Below are positions 50,101-64,000 of a DNA stretch of 64,000 bases, one piece after another (position 1 is the first letter of the stretch; every line of letters starts with the position of its first letter). The DNA is from Marchantia polymorpha subsp. ruderalis (taxonomy: Eukaryota; Streptophyta; Marchantiopsida; Marchantiales; Marchantiaceae). A model generated the notes under the pieces. It saw only the letters and a list, made by a program, of their open reading frames with translations. It did not search any database and was not told the origin of the DNA. The stretch lies in assembly GCA_037833965.1 (NCBI GenBank), contig AP031357.1:144001-208000 (forward strand), given 5' to 3'. A program made the translations under genes and the position numbers.

Positions 50101-51800
50101 ATGAAGTGATCAGATATACTGGATTGAGAATGCAGACATTCGACAGTAGATCTGGAAACTCATACGTAGGATGCCTTTGTTTCCAGCTGAGTGCCTCACG
50201 AACCCTGTTGAGTGTTTCCTGTTCGTTATTTGTACCAGTGGCACAACTCAGACGGTCTTTAAGATCAACCAAAGTAAGTCTGACGGATTAGGGCTGAGGG
50301 TAGTATATATAAGGAGACCGAGTGGCTGGTTTGGGGTGACATGTGAACTGGCTCACGACTGGCATCTCTCAGCTAAGGAGTCTTTCAACCGGACAGACAG
50401 ATAACAACGAGATCTTACAATCACTACTCCCGCTGCAACCAAGCGTTCTGACGGAATTCCGGCAACGTGATTTGACGGGAGACCAACATCTCATTCCAGC
50501 TGCCAACACCTCGGATGAAGAAAATATCTCGAGACAGTTGTGCCCAGGATGACAGATCAGTTGATACAAACACTGGTGTGCGTAGAGATCAGGTTAAACG
50601 TTCGTGTCTCTCGCCAATGTGCATGCTCCTACTTGCAGGCTTCATGTGTCTTAGACGCCCCAGATGTCACGGTAATTCCGTCCCGCATGCAGGCAGTCGG
50701 AGTTTTAGAGCAGCAAAGCGATGTCAATGAGAGCAAGATGCACGGAAGGAAAAATAGGAGAACGCTTCGTGAGAAGCTCAACCACCCTCAAGTGATAGAA
50801 GTAGCGCGCGGACAAAATACCTGATCGCGGAACACAGTGTTTCCGCCTCGGACGACAGAAGCTACAGGTGGAAAGCTTCAGGGTGAAGGTTTAGACGAAA
50901 AGCGAACAGAACAGATACGGCGCTCCGATATCACACAAAGACTGGCTTCGACTGTGAAGCAGATTCAGTACATATACCGAGACATCAAAAAGTTTAATTC
51001 TACGTGTGGAAAGATAGACTCCGATGATGTCTTCGATAGTTGTTATCAGAAGCACGCTCTTTGAAGCCGACCAAGCTTGCATGCACTCACGACGAACGAA
51101 GGATCGCAACCAAACGCAAATTTTACAGTCAGGAAAATATGCGCTGGAACCTATCGTCGAATACAAGACCTACATGATGAAGGGAAAGGGTGAACCTTTG
51201 ACGAGAAAAATGGTTCAGTGTGGGAATTAGAATCTTCTCGCAGGCCAGATCGTAACACCTATAGAAGACTCAGAAGAGCGCTTTTGCAAACAAAACATCC
51301 AACTACAGTCGTCTACGAATCCAAGCAGAATGTCCTTCGTGGCAGCAAATGGTGCCGAGCTCTTGTCCACAGTCCCGGATTCGCGGTGCATGCGACATTC
51401 TCGCAGTCCATATGGAACAATTTGGACTTCTTGACCATCCCCTTCGCGCACAAGTGAGATGCAGAAGCAATGACACAGCTTCTCCTACCAAGTGCGCCCT
51501 TTATAGCAAACCACAAAGCTTTGCCAGCTGCAGTGGTTCCTAGAAGCAACTTTTTTACTCTCGTACTCTCTCCTCTATCGATGGTTACTTAGACGCCGCG
51601 GCCATGGTGAATGAGTGGAGCTCTGTGTCATGTAAGACTTCTGCAGCTTCCGTGCTGTTGGTCAAGTGTTAACAGGTCCGGCCCCGGGAATCGGTAGCTG
51701 CTGTGCCGGTTGAATTGCACAGCGGGATGGTCCCATTCCTCATGCTCTCCCGGCCCTTCAAGCTGGCCCAGGAAAGAAACCAAAAGCCCAAAAGCGGCTT
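47161..51800. other. GC-balanced spacer, no firm gene
   Basis: Many short ORFs on both strands overlap one another and none carries a recognisable motif. A small inverted repeat, TGTGGTTGCAG at 49969-49979 with CTGCAACCACA at 49998-50008, is the only structure noted. Non-coding transcripts cannot be excluded. Confidence 0.4.
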
Positions 51801-51819
51801 ATGCTCGCTCCTCTATCAT

Positions 51820-51886
51820 CCTCCTTCTTTCTTTCCTGCTTTCTTTCTTTCTTTCTCCTTCTTCTTCTTCTTCTCTCTCTCTCTCT
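51820..51886 (+). repeat. Pyrimidine microsatellite (CTTT)n-(CTT)n-(CT)n
   Basis: A nearly pure CT tract on the plus strand that changes from CTTT to CTT to CT repeats. Such tracts are frequent in plant promoters and 5' UTRs. A second CT/C-rich stretch with AGCCC repeats follows at about 52005-52090. The acidic/arginine-rich minus-strand ORF here is only the shadow of this repeat. Confidence 0.85.
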
Positions 51887-52099
51887 AATTCTTGCTTCCC
51901 GGGTGCCATCCAATCTGTTCCCTGGGAGGCCTGCTCAACTGGCACGGTATCTGGAGGTGTGTCGCTGTATTCCGTAGACGCTACAGGTCGTTCTGGCTCA
52001 TAGTCCCCTCTCCTCTCCTCTTCCCTTGGCTTCTTCAGGCTAGCAACTTGGCCCAGCCCAGCCCAGCCCTCCCTCCAGTCCCCTCCCGCCTTTGCTAAG

Positions 52100-55000
52100 C
52101 TTCGAAATTGTCTCATTATTCTTCATGAATGTTAGGCTCGCGTAGAGCAAGTATACAAACAACGTCCTGTAGATGCCTGCCCAGTTTAGTCCCGGTCTCC
52201 GTCGCCATAGAGACGGCCTCAAAGCAAACATCTGTCACACTGTACACTGCTCTTTGTTGCATCTACTGTGTTGTAGTCCAAAGTCCAGTTACCTCTTAGC
52301 TTGTCGTGATCGGGTATGTCTTGCTTGCGTTCTGTAATCAACTGGAGGTTTGTCCAGCCATCCCAACTTACGCATTTAATAGATTTTACAGGTACCATTC
52401 CATTGACATAAGCGTCTGTCAATGCTTGGTCATGGAACAAAGCCTCCATGTCGAAAGCCGTGCGTCAAGAACGAAACTTACACACGTGTAGCGCTTTACA
52501 TCGAGGCCGTCAGACGTCTCTAGACGGAGATTTTTCAGATTTTACTCTCAGCTCATCAAATTTTCCTCCTGGTATGGTTTTGGCATTTCCTAAAAGGCAA
52601 CTGGCTCATTCATTCGTGGCAAGCAAGACAATTCGAACATGAGAAAGTCCTGTAGGTGCAGCTCTCTATGTCCTGCCCTGTATGTGAGAAATTTGAGAAT
52701 TGATTTTATATCGTCCCTACTCAGATCAATGGGTTCAAAGAATGAAAAGTTACATGAAAGCAGATTGTTAGCTAAACTTTCAATCACTTAAAGGTAAACG
52801 AGGGGAATTAGCCATCTCTGACTTGAGCTCTACCTGTTGTGATGGACAATCGATCATGAGCTGTCCATAATCTCACGCAGATATGGGACACTAGAGGTGT
52901 AATCATCAAAAGGAATGCATAGCCCCCATAAGTGGATATGGTTCGGAGATGGAGAAAGAGGCGTATAGTAAGGTGTTGGAAACAAATACACTATTGTAGC
53001 AGGAAAAAATTCGCCACTTCCAATCTCTAGGGACAGGAAATCTGCCGGTTGGTCACTCGAGTACCGCATGGGACAACGCTGAAGTCAAATGGGGGCATCA
53101 CCCTATCACATATAAATTCGACAACCAGTCAAGGATGAGATTCGTGCTTTGAACCAACTACCCTCGTATGATGAAGGTCAAAGTGGAATTGAGAGTCAAG
53201 ATAAGATTACTTGGAATCACATACTTCTGAGATATTACCAATTTTGAGCGTATAGTGAAGAATGGCTCTGGCTTCTAGGCATCACTACACGATTTCTCCT
53301 CTTTGCTCTACTGGGGTTGCATGTGGTCGTCTATAACAAACAAGCAAAGCTCACGGTAACTTGACTTCCCAAAAAGAGATGATCTCACATTCTCGTATCA
53401 TGAGATTCTTCAAATGCTTCTAACTCGCATCTCTTTGTGTTACTACTCATTAGTAGGCTGAGTAAGCTTCACTTGAACACATTTCCATTCCAGACCATAT
53501 TCATGATTGTCCCGAGTCTAAGATATCATAAACCAAGTGCTCAAATATGCAGATTTAGTTGCACATCATCTCATGCTTGAATATAGCCTTCCCACAGAAT
53601 GAAGGTTCTCTTGGGCTCAGTGACTCATACATCGTGAACAGGTGGGCTCACTTTTCGAGCTATTTAAGCAAATTTTTTTGGGTCTGTTTCTACTTAGGCT
53701 GCCGTTGGGATACATGGGGCTCTTATCGTCAGCCAAGCTTGACTTGGAGAAAGTATAAATTTAGTCTACCCGTGCTTGTCTATGAACATACCTTCCCCGT
53801 AATAATTGGGTCTGTAGATAGAGAAGTCATATCTCCTTCATTCCGAACCACTGTACAACTCCATTAATGGTAGTGAGTTTGCAGTAGGAAGCTCTAAATT
53901 TGCCTTTCCTTTGCTTCGGGACCTGATTGGCTCGTGTCAGATCCCCACCCGCGATTCCCAGAGCCTCTGCTCTCTCGAGCAATTAGTGGCTCATAGATCG
54001 GCCCGGACTTCCAGACCAAATCGCAAGCGAACTCGTCGAAGCGAATTGGGATATACAAATGGATTTGGGTAACATTTAAAGACATAAAATAAGTGTCCAT
54101 GGGTCCAGTTCACTAAATTTAGTCCAATCAGTGGCCTGAAAGGTTTGCAAAATAACAGATTCCACGGTCAATATCAAAGATCCGATTCTCATCCTTTCTG
54201 TCTATGCAAGAGCAGAATCTGTTTTCGCTCAATGGTATCGTCCAGATTCTTCGATGTTAACGTTCGGCCATTCGCCATTATTTCTTTCTTTCTTAATCTC
54301 TTCACTGCTCTGCGTTCTCCTGCAGTTTCTTCTGCCGAATCGATAGTCGTAAAAATTCCTGTTGTTCAGGCAATCGAAAGCCTTCACTCTGGTTCCATAC
54401 AAATATCATGCATAACGGCAAGATAACTCCACATTTCCTCCTCGCTCATTGGCTTTCTCCATCGTTTTTACAGTATGAAGCGATTCTACTGGCTCTTCCC
54501 GGTTCTCACCACGCTGCCCTGCTGGCCAGGTCCAGGTATGGGGCTTGTCATTCCAACCGCTTAGATTCCTCAGCATCTACGGCTCCCAGCATATCCTTGG
54601 ATACTGTCGGTAAGAAAGTGGCCTAATGCCCTCTGGGCGATGGTAAGGTGGCTGTAAATTTATTAGAAGAGGCACTTCAAATCAGAGCTTCATAAAATTG
54701 GGCCACCCTGTCGACGCCTATTGGACATAAACCGTGCCTCAGGGTTGAATTTCGACCAATAAGGGTTGAGAAAACCCGATGCAAACGCTTGTTGTTGATT
54801 GGAGAAAGAATTTGTGGTCTTCATTGGACCAAAGTCGATAGCTTCTTCTTATAGAATGTCTAGCTTCCATAGATCTTATAGTAATGGCAACTTTGTAGCG
54901 ATTCTCTATATTTTGGTGTTGACCGAATTGAATGGAGGGATGCGGGGATTTCGTATACATCCGACGTGGCAGTGCACCATCACCTATAAATGATTTCACA

Positions 55001-57290
55001 ACTTGCGTATGCGCGCAGTGTCATTTAAGGCCTTACATGTGGTGGTCAGTATGAATTTAAGGTCTGTATTCACCTACGTGGCCACTCACTTTCTTCGTCT
55101 TCTAACTTGTATCTGTTCTTCCATCGAAATCTGCAAGAAAAGGAAACGAGGTTTTGGTGTTGCATAAAACTCAACTCCGTTCTGCATCAAAATGCTTTTG
55201 CACCATTGTCATTGCCTCATGGCACATAGCCAGTGATCAGATTAGCCAACTAGTTTCTTAGATAAATGACTCCTTAATGGAGAAAAAAAAATAGCTCTGA
55301 TTATTATAAATTCCGGAATATATTATCACACTGGTAAAACAAAACGGCTGTCATGCATCTTGCTGCACACATTCCTTGTTCATTCAACAGTTAGTAGACA
55401 TTTCATCCTCCGAGTTATAAAGTTCTCCTGTGACAATGCAAAAATAACTTCTTTTCTCAATCGGAGACATTTGTTGCAAACAGTCATGCTAAAGTGCCAT
55501 GTCCGTAAGTTTCAACTTTTAGCGTTATAAATTGTTGGAGTTCTGTTATGCCCTTCGTTTCAGCTTGGACTTCTTGAGCATGGGATGCTTTTACGAGATT
55601 GTTGTCCTAGTATGCGCTTAGTTCCTTAGTTGCTTGTGAGAGTGGATGAAACCTTGTGAAGACCACCCATTCACCATCCCATAGGGCTCTACCCACTCAT
55701 CATTCGTTGCTATGATCATGAAGGGTCTACGTAATCTTCATCAACTGTAGTCCACACCGTCTCTACATCAGAATATCCAGCAAAACCAAATTGATTGTAT
55801 CTGTAATGAACGAAAAGGTACATGTAGACGGAAGCAAAGTTTGTTTGCGAAGCATTTTGCTCACTTTACTCGTGTAGCCTAAGCTTGAGAGTAGACAGTT
55901 GTGTATCTGTTCTCCTCTACCAGCAGAGGTAGATTCTCTTGCACTAACTCCGGCCTGTTCTGACTTTCCGCATGGGAGACATGGTGTCTGCTTATAACGG
56001 TAGAGCTCTTGAAAGGCTCTCTGATACATAGACTGAGTAAACAGCTAGCATATCGGCTACCTCAAATCGCATTCACCCATCTTTTAGTGTCCAGCTCAGT
56101 AGGAATTCAATCATCATCGTCAAAACTTCAGAAGAGAGAATTTGGTACACTGGTTGTTACAGTCCGGTGAGATAGAGGTGAACAGGTCTTGCAATGATGC
56201 TGGGTTGAGAAGGATATTATTGTAAGAATTTAATATGTAACCTTGGGATGCGCAAAGTATAACCCACATTTCAGCCCTCTAGGTTTCAATGCCTATCGGG
56301 TTCTCTATAGGACAACCCTTTGGCACAAGGACTTTTCATCATTGTCCTTAACTTTTGCAGAGAAGAGTATTTGTTGCGTGGTAAGGTGCCAAGTTGTTCA
56401 CGTTTGATTCCTCAATCGTTGTGGCAGCCATGTGACACCAGCTGTATCTCGAGTGTACTCTTTTGTGATTAGTACTGTGATTTGCGATCGAAAGGATTTG
56501 CGGAATGATCGCAAAGTTTCCCTTCTTCAATGTTTTCATATTGATGGGATGGCTTCAGGTGATTGATTCATCATACATCTTGCAGTTGTTCAAAATTTAA
56601 ATAAAAGAGATTCCTCCGAGTCGTAGGATTCGTGTCAAGCGAACATGTATATTTGACACACTTTCAAGTAGAACCTCGCAGACATGTGAAATTTACAATT
56701 TAGGAATACAATTGGGTAGCCAATGTACCATATTCGAGTATCTACCGTAGAATCATCAACTGCCACTGGACATTAGTCCAATCAATAAGACAAATTGCAT
56801 GCCTGCTAAATTTCCCCCCCTGTTAATGCAACAAACAATGACTATTATGACCACATCTTGCCAGTCCTTTCTTAGGCTGAGACTGATTTGGGCTCCCAAA
56901 CACAAGCTAATGTCGTCTTTCAATCTCTAGTTATTAAATGACAAATTTTTCGTCTTTCTTCATGCAAAAGTAGTGGTCAGGTATAGTGGTCGGTGGTGGA
57001 GTCAAGTCAGCTGGCTTCGGGAAGTTTGGTGTCATTTCTTTGCTGAAATTGAGGAGCTCATTGACAGCAAAGGTTTGGGTTCATGTGCCGGCCATCAATG
57101 ATGTACAATGCACAAGAAAGAATGTCCCTGCTCTTGGCCAGGTGCCTCTACGTGGACTGTACACCAACCTAGTACAAAACCCACCAATGTTGGAAGTGTT
57201 CATCAACTTCGAAAAGGATCGAAGTACCCCATATACTAAAACATAGATGAAATCAAACAAAAGTAAATTAGAACCTAAACCCCACACACC
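52100..57290. other. GC-balanced spacer with unclassified ORFs
   Basis: ORFs at 52854-53069 (minus), 53559-53867, 54145-54426 and 56986-57246 are open but lack domains I can name. The 54145 ORF contains an internal Met followed by a hydrophobic stretch (FAIISFFLNLF), which would suit a secreted or membrane peptide. None is supported by a multi-exon structure. The block ends at a sharp switch to AT-rich DNA near 57300. Confidence 0.4.
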
Positions 57291-57299
57291 CCCACAGCA

Positions 57300-60200
57300 T
57301 TTGTACTATTTCCCTAAGTGCAGTGACATGAGCACTTGATGCAAAGTGATTGTGACTAGATCATTTGCAAACAACTTTAGGTTATGGATATCGATAAAAG
57401 CATTAGTAAGATGTACAAAACTTATCTATTATGTGTTTTTGGATATTTACATGTGACATGCACAGTAACCAAAATATCGCAGTGGGTTTATTTTTCTTAT
57501 ATTTTTATATAATTTATTTCAACCTCTCTTACTATCTACACAAATAATGCACAAAAAATTGAATACATCTTTAACATAATGTTAACGTTTCAGCTCACGA
57601 ATTTGATATCAATATATAACAACCACAAGAAAGAAATAATTTTTTATTGATGTTAAAAATTTTTAATATCTAAAAATGCATATGATCATTATCTAAAAAT
57701 GAACAACAATTGATATTTCAAATCCCTTAAAAATTTAAATTATGTAATTATGTGCATAATAACCTAAAAAAGTAAATTATATGCATTTTTGACACCTAAT
57801 GAACAATCTAAACATGAATTTTAAATATTTAAAAAAAATTGGTAACAATAAAAAAAAAACCGGAAAGAGATGTAATATTTTTATCTACAACAGGAAAAAA
57901 CTATAAATTACATGAAGTAATTACTAAATAAAAAATTTTAGACTCTAAATAAATAATCAGAATTTGGAAAATCTATGAACATTTAAAGAAAAAAGAAGCT
58001 TTAAATAAGAAACAACAAATTGAATTAATTGCTACAATTCAAAGAGATAAAAGTGTCAATGATAATATATAAATTGAAACCAAGTACTCTTTTTTTATGA
58101 CAGTCACCAAATTTATAACAAATTTTTTTTAAATTTTATTTCAATTTTATAATATAATTCCATACATTTAATTGAGAAAATAATACAAAAAATAATTAAA
58201 ATTTTGTAAATTATTTTTTCACATTTTTTGAATTTTATTTTATTTTCAATATTATAATACGACTGAGAGTGTATATCAAATTTCAGACTGAAATATCTTT
58301 AGTTTAAAACAATTGATTTATAAATATAATTATCCAATTAAAATTGAATGTGAAAAAAGTAAAAAAAAAAAAAAAAAAGAAGCAACTTTGACTCTTTTCA
58401 TTCATCTTCCAAAACACTAATCAAAAGTGAAGTTTTTTTATACTTTTTTTAAAATAAATCCTGCTAAATAAAAAACGTGTTACATTAGTTTGAACAAATG
58501 TTGGGAAAAAAATCCAAAAGATGTAGTTCTAGGATACACATAATCATAATATAAATCAAATTTGAAAATTCCAAAATAAATCACAAAATTTTTAAATATC
58601 TGATCAACATGTATATCAAATTTCAAAAATTATATTTGTTACATTTATATCCTAAAAATTTGTTAAATTATCCCATTAAATAAAATTTTTTTCCTAAATT
58701 AAAATAAATTTTTTAATAATACTTTCAAAGAAAGAAGAGGGGAAAAAATAATCTTAATTAATTTTTATTTTTTCATACAGAAAAAGTTCATTTTTAAGTA
58801 AAGCAACAATGATTATTTTCTAAATGAGCAAAAAAATTCAAGCTTTTTTAAAAAATTTTAAATTAATTCATATGTAAGTTTGACTATTAAAAAATGAAAT
58901 GATAAGCGTTCAACTGAATTGATATGCTAACGATCCAATATGCTTAGATGATGTTTATAAAACAAATCGTTTTATGTCAATGTTAGCAATGATTATTACA
59001 TTGATAAATTTCAAAAATAAATAGAACTTAATTAAAAAAAGTATACATACATTTGAATTTGAATTGGTTTTATGAGGAGTTTTAGGAGATTATTCATACA
59101 TGCCTTTTTTTTCGATACAAAATTAAATTGAAAAGACATAAAAGAATTAAACATTCTTTATCAAAAAATATTAAAAGAATAACTAACATAGTGCATGACG
59201 TGCATCATTTTTTAATACATTTGCAAATTTTTTTTATTAAACTAGCTTAATAGATTGCATTAAATTATAATGATATCTTAATATATTTTTCATCAAATTA
59301 AATAAAATAACCTAATCTTTGTCAAAAGAAATCAAAGAAAAACCAACATACTGCATGATTTTTATTATTTTTTAATAAATTAATAGACTTCATTAGATTT
59401 TGATTATATCTTAAAATATTTTTTAAAAATAATTTAAATTCTTTTTTTTTTACGTCAACAGGAATCTATCATCTAAAATTTGAGATTTCATACATATACT
59501 AAGAAATATTAAATTTTATTTTAAAATTTTTCTAAGCTTTATTTCATGTCAGTAATTTTTTAATAATATTAAAAATTAAAATTTCCCAAAAACTCAAGTC
59601 AAAACAAACATTAGATCTTATGATTTAAAAAAAGTTAAACATCATACTCAGAGTTTGATGGATGATTTACTTTTGGAATCTCAGTTGTTTCAGTTATAAT
59701 GAATTAGAATCAATTTTAGTGAATGAAAAGTAAATTTAATAATTTTTTCAATAACATTGCAGTTTTGAACAAAAATAGTTATAAATGTTGGACAAAAGAC
59801 TTACTATAGGTTCTTAGAACTTTTATCCTATCTATCATCTGTTAACGGTATTCAAAAGTTTATATACATTTTTTTTCTATAATACAACAAATATTAACAC
59901 CAAAATTCATAGAAAAATTTAAGTAATGTGCTTGATTTTTCTGCAATATAAATCTGCAATTTAAAATATAAGTACAAGATGTGTAATCAACATAAATCAT
60001 GTAAACTTATACTTTTTTCAAAAAAATAACTTCTTGCATTCAATTTTAACGATTGTAAACATCTTGATACCAAATAATATTTTTGATATGAAATACTTTT
60101 GTCAGATGCACTAGCAATAAAAATAAACATGTGCATGTAATTTTCAATAAAAAATAGTTAGCTTCACTTTCGGGTTTATAATATTCATAAATTCATTATT

Positions 60201-63200
60201 CCGAGTAAGAATGTTATCACCAAAATATTTCCTGAAAGCTATATTTTTTAATCATTTTATGAAAATTCTACACAATGAAAATTTTCATAGTGTAGAATGT
60301 TTTCAATGTTAGTTGATAAATTCCAATCTTTTTTAAATTACTAAATAAATGCAAATTGATCAAATGAATTTCAAAAAGCCTATTTGATATGTACATAGTT
60401 TCACTTGTTCATTACTTTTGTATTTTTGTTCATTACGTCGTCATGTCAGATTAAGCAGTTAATGAATATTTTATAATTTGTTTTAATAAATGCATTTAAA
60501 TTGTATGAGTTTTCATTCTAAATGATGAAAACAACATGCACATTATTAGGTCAAAATAAAACATGAAACATATTAAGATTAAAACAATAATTTGTCAAGG
60601 TTGATTATCATGTCATTTTTGAATATATTTGTTCACAATGATATAAATTGAAGTTTTCGTTGGAACAAAAAACAAAAAATCCACAAAATCTAAAGAACTT
60701 AGATGCAAGATAGCAACAACGCAGTACGACACATTGTTCGCCAACTGGCAGACTACATCCATGGGAACCATAAGTTATTTCATAATGAAATATAAAAATA
60801 TTCGAGGATAACTATGGCTTGCCCTCTTTATTGATCAACAACTAAATTTTTAACTAACTAGAAGAATTCTAAACGTTAAGTTAACAAAAGGTAATTCAAA
60901 CTTGAGTTGATACTAACAATAGTATGATAACTAAAAATAATATATGTGTTTAGCATGAACATCAACAAAATTTAGAATCTGAATGCAAACTTACTATGAT
61001 GTAAATAACAATTGAGATAATAAAATACTTCAAACAAATTTAAGTGCTTAAATGATGAATCATATCGCAAGATTCAACTATATTATATGATATCATGATG
61101 AAAATAAGATACACATCAAACTTTGAAAATTATGAAGTAATAATTACATGTGTACATGTAATCTTATAAATATTCCAAGTTTATCATATCTTCATGATGT
61201 AATTCATAGTGAACTTAACAATTTTGGTTTTCTTTAGTTTCATCCCATTAACATTCATCTTCGTTTTACTGAATCCATGGTACTGTAATTTACATTGAGT
61301 TTCATATATTTCAATGCATGATTTACTATTGATAATCTTGCAACATATTTATATCGCTATCCTATCAAAATTCACAACTAAAAAGATAGTTCCCATCTTT
61401 TTTTTCTACTACTTGGATGCGGTTTCATTTTTTCAAGTTGTTTAGGCTTCAACAACCTTTTGAAAACGAGTTTGAGTTTATGAATAAACTTCAAATTGTC
61501 ATAAATATGCAAGCATAGAACTTACAGTTTGCATCCATATTGCTGCACTAGTAATTCAGCTACAAATCAGTGCAAGACCTTGTCTTAGAGCTTGTGCAGA
61601 TACTTCTATTGAATGCAGAAATAAACAATAATATTTTCGATTTCTGAGACAAAAAGTGTCCATATGCAATTCTTATATGTATGTAATTGCTCACTCCAGC
61701 AATAGATATTTTAAATTGCGACAGAGGATTGATCCGTCACTCGACAGAGAATAATCATTTTGGAAATAAAGCTGATGTTTAGGTTTGATAAATATATAGC
61801 AATTGATAGGTATAAAATTTATGTGAGTTGTGTTGAAACATGTTGTAGAATATTAAGGAAAAAAAATGTGTAACGCTATTGGAAGGAAATAGTTTTTAGA
61901 ACCTTGTTGAAGTACAGCGTGAGAATTTGATTTCCCTGCATCTTACCATGAAGATGCTAACATGGGACTTACCGTTTGTGCGTATATTTGACTAATATTG
62001 TACAGATATTTATTGTAAAATGTTATTAACATCCTTCTCAAAGAATACTCTTTATATTAGAATCTCGATTAGCACAAATCATGAGATTTTACTAATTGAA
62101 TTGTTGCATTTTTGCAATTATGGAATTGTTGACGAAGTTATGATGCTTTTGTTCTAAAGGGAAATCGAATTAAGGTGATGTGTTGAGGAACATATACTAA
62201 ACATTACAAAAAGTTTAACTTTGTTAATTTATCATTGAGGTTGTAAGAAAATGAAAGTCACCACTGAATCATTTGCTACATAGAATATTTTATTATTATA
62301 TGTAATTTACAACAAATTCAATGACCAAAAATAATATGTGAAGTATGAATTTGCAAAATGAAGCATATTTTGTTTTATCCTGGGGTGACAATTTTTTAGT
62401 CAATATAAATCATTTTTTTACAAAAAACCATATATTTTTACATCTCATATAATATTAATCTCATTAATGTTTATGAAATTAGATTTATACATGATGTGAC
62501 CTAGATAGTGCGTGATACAACATACTTATGAATTTGATTTATATTGATATATAGTCATGTCATATGACTTCATTTTGATCCCTGTATGACTTGATTCAAA
62601 ATTTGCATACTAGTGATTTGTAAAAAATATTAGATTGTAGCATTTTAACAGTTTAGCTATAAATATTGTCGTGTATGTAAGATTGAAGTAAGTATACAAG
62701 TTTCAACAAATCATATCAATACAAAAATAAAGTCGAATAGTATTCAATATTACTGAAATTATATAAAAATATTTTATTTATTATATATATGATTATATAT
62801 GAAGATAGTTTCAATTTTATTTTCACTAGATTTTAATGATAGAAAAAATTATAATCTAAAAATACGCATTGTATAAAACAAAAGTCTAATTTTTTTTATT
62901 TTTAACATGCATTTAACAATAATTTATATAGGATAGGATCAATTCAATTAAAAAAAATTTCCAACTTTCATGTAAATCAGTTTATATATTTTTTAATGCA
63001 AACACCAAAATTGATTTATAAAATCCAAAGATTTAGAAATATTTGGTTGACTATCAAAATCTGCAATCAATTTCTCTACATATTTTCTTTATATTAATAA
63101 TCTTGTTTGAACCCTCGTGCTTATAAATATATATATCCAGCTTTATTATTTTTTTAAATTCAATGCAATAAGACTTAAGAGGTGAATCTCGATCTTGTAA

Positions 63201-64000
63201 ATCAATTCTAAAAGATGTGATATGGACTAAAAAAACTTCCAACACCAGGCAGCATGACTATCTATTTTTATTAACTATAGTGAATTTTATTTTATTTTAA
63301 AAGTTTTCATTGTTGTATGAATATCACTTTTAGTGCTAATATTGAAGAGCAATCACTCAAAGTGATCCAAAATCATGCATGTTGATGTTTTTTTTTGACT
63401 TTTCGATTTGTATACTTTGGATATTTTTAGTTGTCGTAATACATATTTATTATCATGAATTTATTTGAACATTGCTTATGAACTATTGGATTTCAGAATT
63501 TTAAAGTCTTGATAAAATCTTTCGTCCTTTCTTTAAATTTCACTTTGGTCCCAATATCTCTTTGAGATATAAAATTAAAAACTTTGAATGAAATTTTTTT
63601 CCGTTTCCATTTAACATAATGGAAAAATTGAAAAAGTCATTTTATTGATTATTGACTATATGTAATAGGGGATGGAAAAGACAAAAGAAAACCTGAAAAA
63701 GATCGCGATTTTTAGAACAATTGAAGTTAGATATGGAACAATTAAAAATCAGAAGAGCAAAAGTAGCATCCAAATCGAGGCCAAGGAAACTAGTCAGTAA
63801 GTAAGTAGCTATCTTGTTGAGTGAAAAACTTAATCTTCTCCAACGTGCGGTAGTGGGGATGAAGAGTAAACATCAGTTATCATAGTTGTGTTCATCTCTC
63901 TCGCCCAAGCAACTGCAGGCTATAATCTAATTAATATCCACTTTCTCTATTTCTCAATGTAGACACATAATTCTGAGTTTGTTCATTGTCACATACAATG
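57300..64000. other. Long AT-rich block, no gene seen
   Basis: AT-rich to the window's end, with an A18 run at 58361-58378 and the palindrome at 60265-60298. Stops occur in all frames and no RNA gene or retrotransposon domain was recognised. Composition recovers slightly after about 63700. Confidence 0.6.
60265..60298. repeat. 34-bp palindrome with one mismatch
   Basis: The halves 60265-60281 and 60282-60298 are reverse complements with a single mismatch and no spacer (ATTCTACAC...GTGTAGAAT). It would extrude as a cruciform rather than a looped hairpin. Confidence 0.9.

Noticed and set aside
51799-52116. 105-codon acidic/Arg-rich minus-strand ORF
   Set aside because: It is the complement of the CT microsatellite, so its composition reflects the repeat rather than coding.
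1-64000. CRISPR arrays, bacterial operons or ribosome binding sites
   Set aside because: Spliced genes, plant families and retrotransposons show a eukaryotic nuclear genome. No regularly spaced repeats were seen.

Overview
The window is nuclear DNA from a land plant. Three split genes with GT-AG or GC-AG introns can be assembled. Two encode proteins with chloroplast-type N-termini, and the third is a plant nuclear-fusion factor. GC-richer genic blocks alternate with very AT-rich, gene-free blocks full of decayed retrotransposons. Compact introns, long unannotated GC-balanced spacers and AT-rich TE blocks would suit a moss or other early land plant, but the species call is inference.

Layout. 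1-5.2 kb: a minus-strand L1-type LINE, cut by the left edge, with ORF1, ORF2 and a tandem-monomer 5' region, all damaged. 5.2-7 kb: AT-rich DNA. 7-9.5 kb: promoter-like sequence. 9.56-12.96 kb (+): a complete five-exon GAMETE EXPRESSED 1 (GEX1/KAR5-type) gene, 594 codons. 13-15.2 kb: spacer with a possible small minus-strand gene and a 101-bp tandem duplication. 15.2-19.4 kb: AT-rich DNA with a triplicated block containing a (TA)26 microsatellite. 19.44-25.61 kb (-): a complete 14-exon gene for a plastid bile-acid:sodium symporter-like carrier of the BASS4 type, 480 codons. 26.7-37.6 kb: AT-rich DNA with a wrecked Ty1/copia element (27.4-31.5 kb, minus) and a cluster of three near-perfect hairpins at its 5' flank. 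39.08-40.19 kb (+): a three-exon gene for a small plastid membrane-anchored DnaJ-type cysteine-rich protein. 40.2-57.3 kb: GC-balanced DNA with no convincing protein gene, but with a miRNA-like foldback at 44.25 kb, promoter-like sequence near 47.0 kb and a pyrimidine microsatellite at 51.8 kb. 57.3-64 kb: AT-rich DNA without genes.

The three genes do not form a pathway. GEX1 acts in nuclear fusion at fertilisation. The BASS carrier and the cysteine-rich protein are independent plastid proteins. The most notable observations are: reconstructed gene structures with two GC-AG introns; an insertion-swollen last intron in the BASS4-like gene that leaves a 26-residue terminal exon 1.5 kb away; several near-perfect snap-back palindromes; and a LINE with internally duplicated 5' monomers and a YAND substitution in the reverse transcriptase active site. 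I see no clear new multi-gene system. All exon boundaries were read by eye from splice signals, reading phase and family similarity recalled from memory, without alignments.
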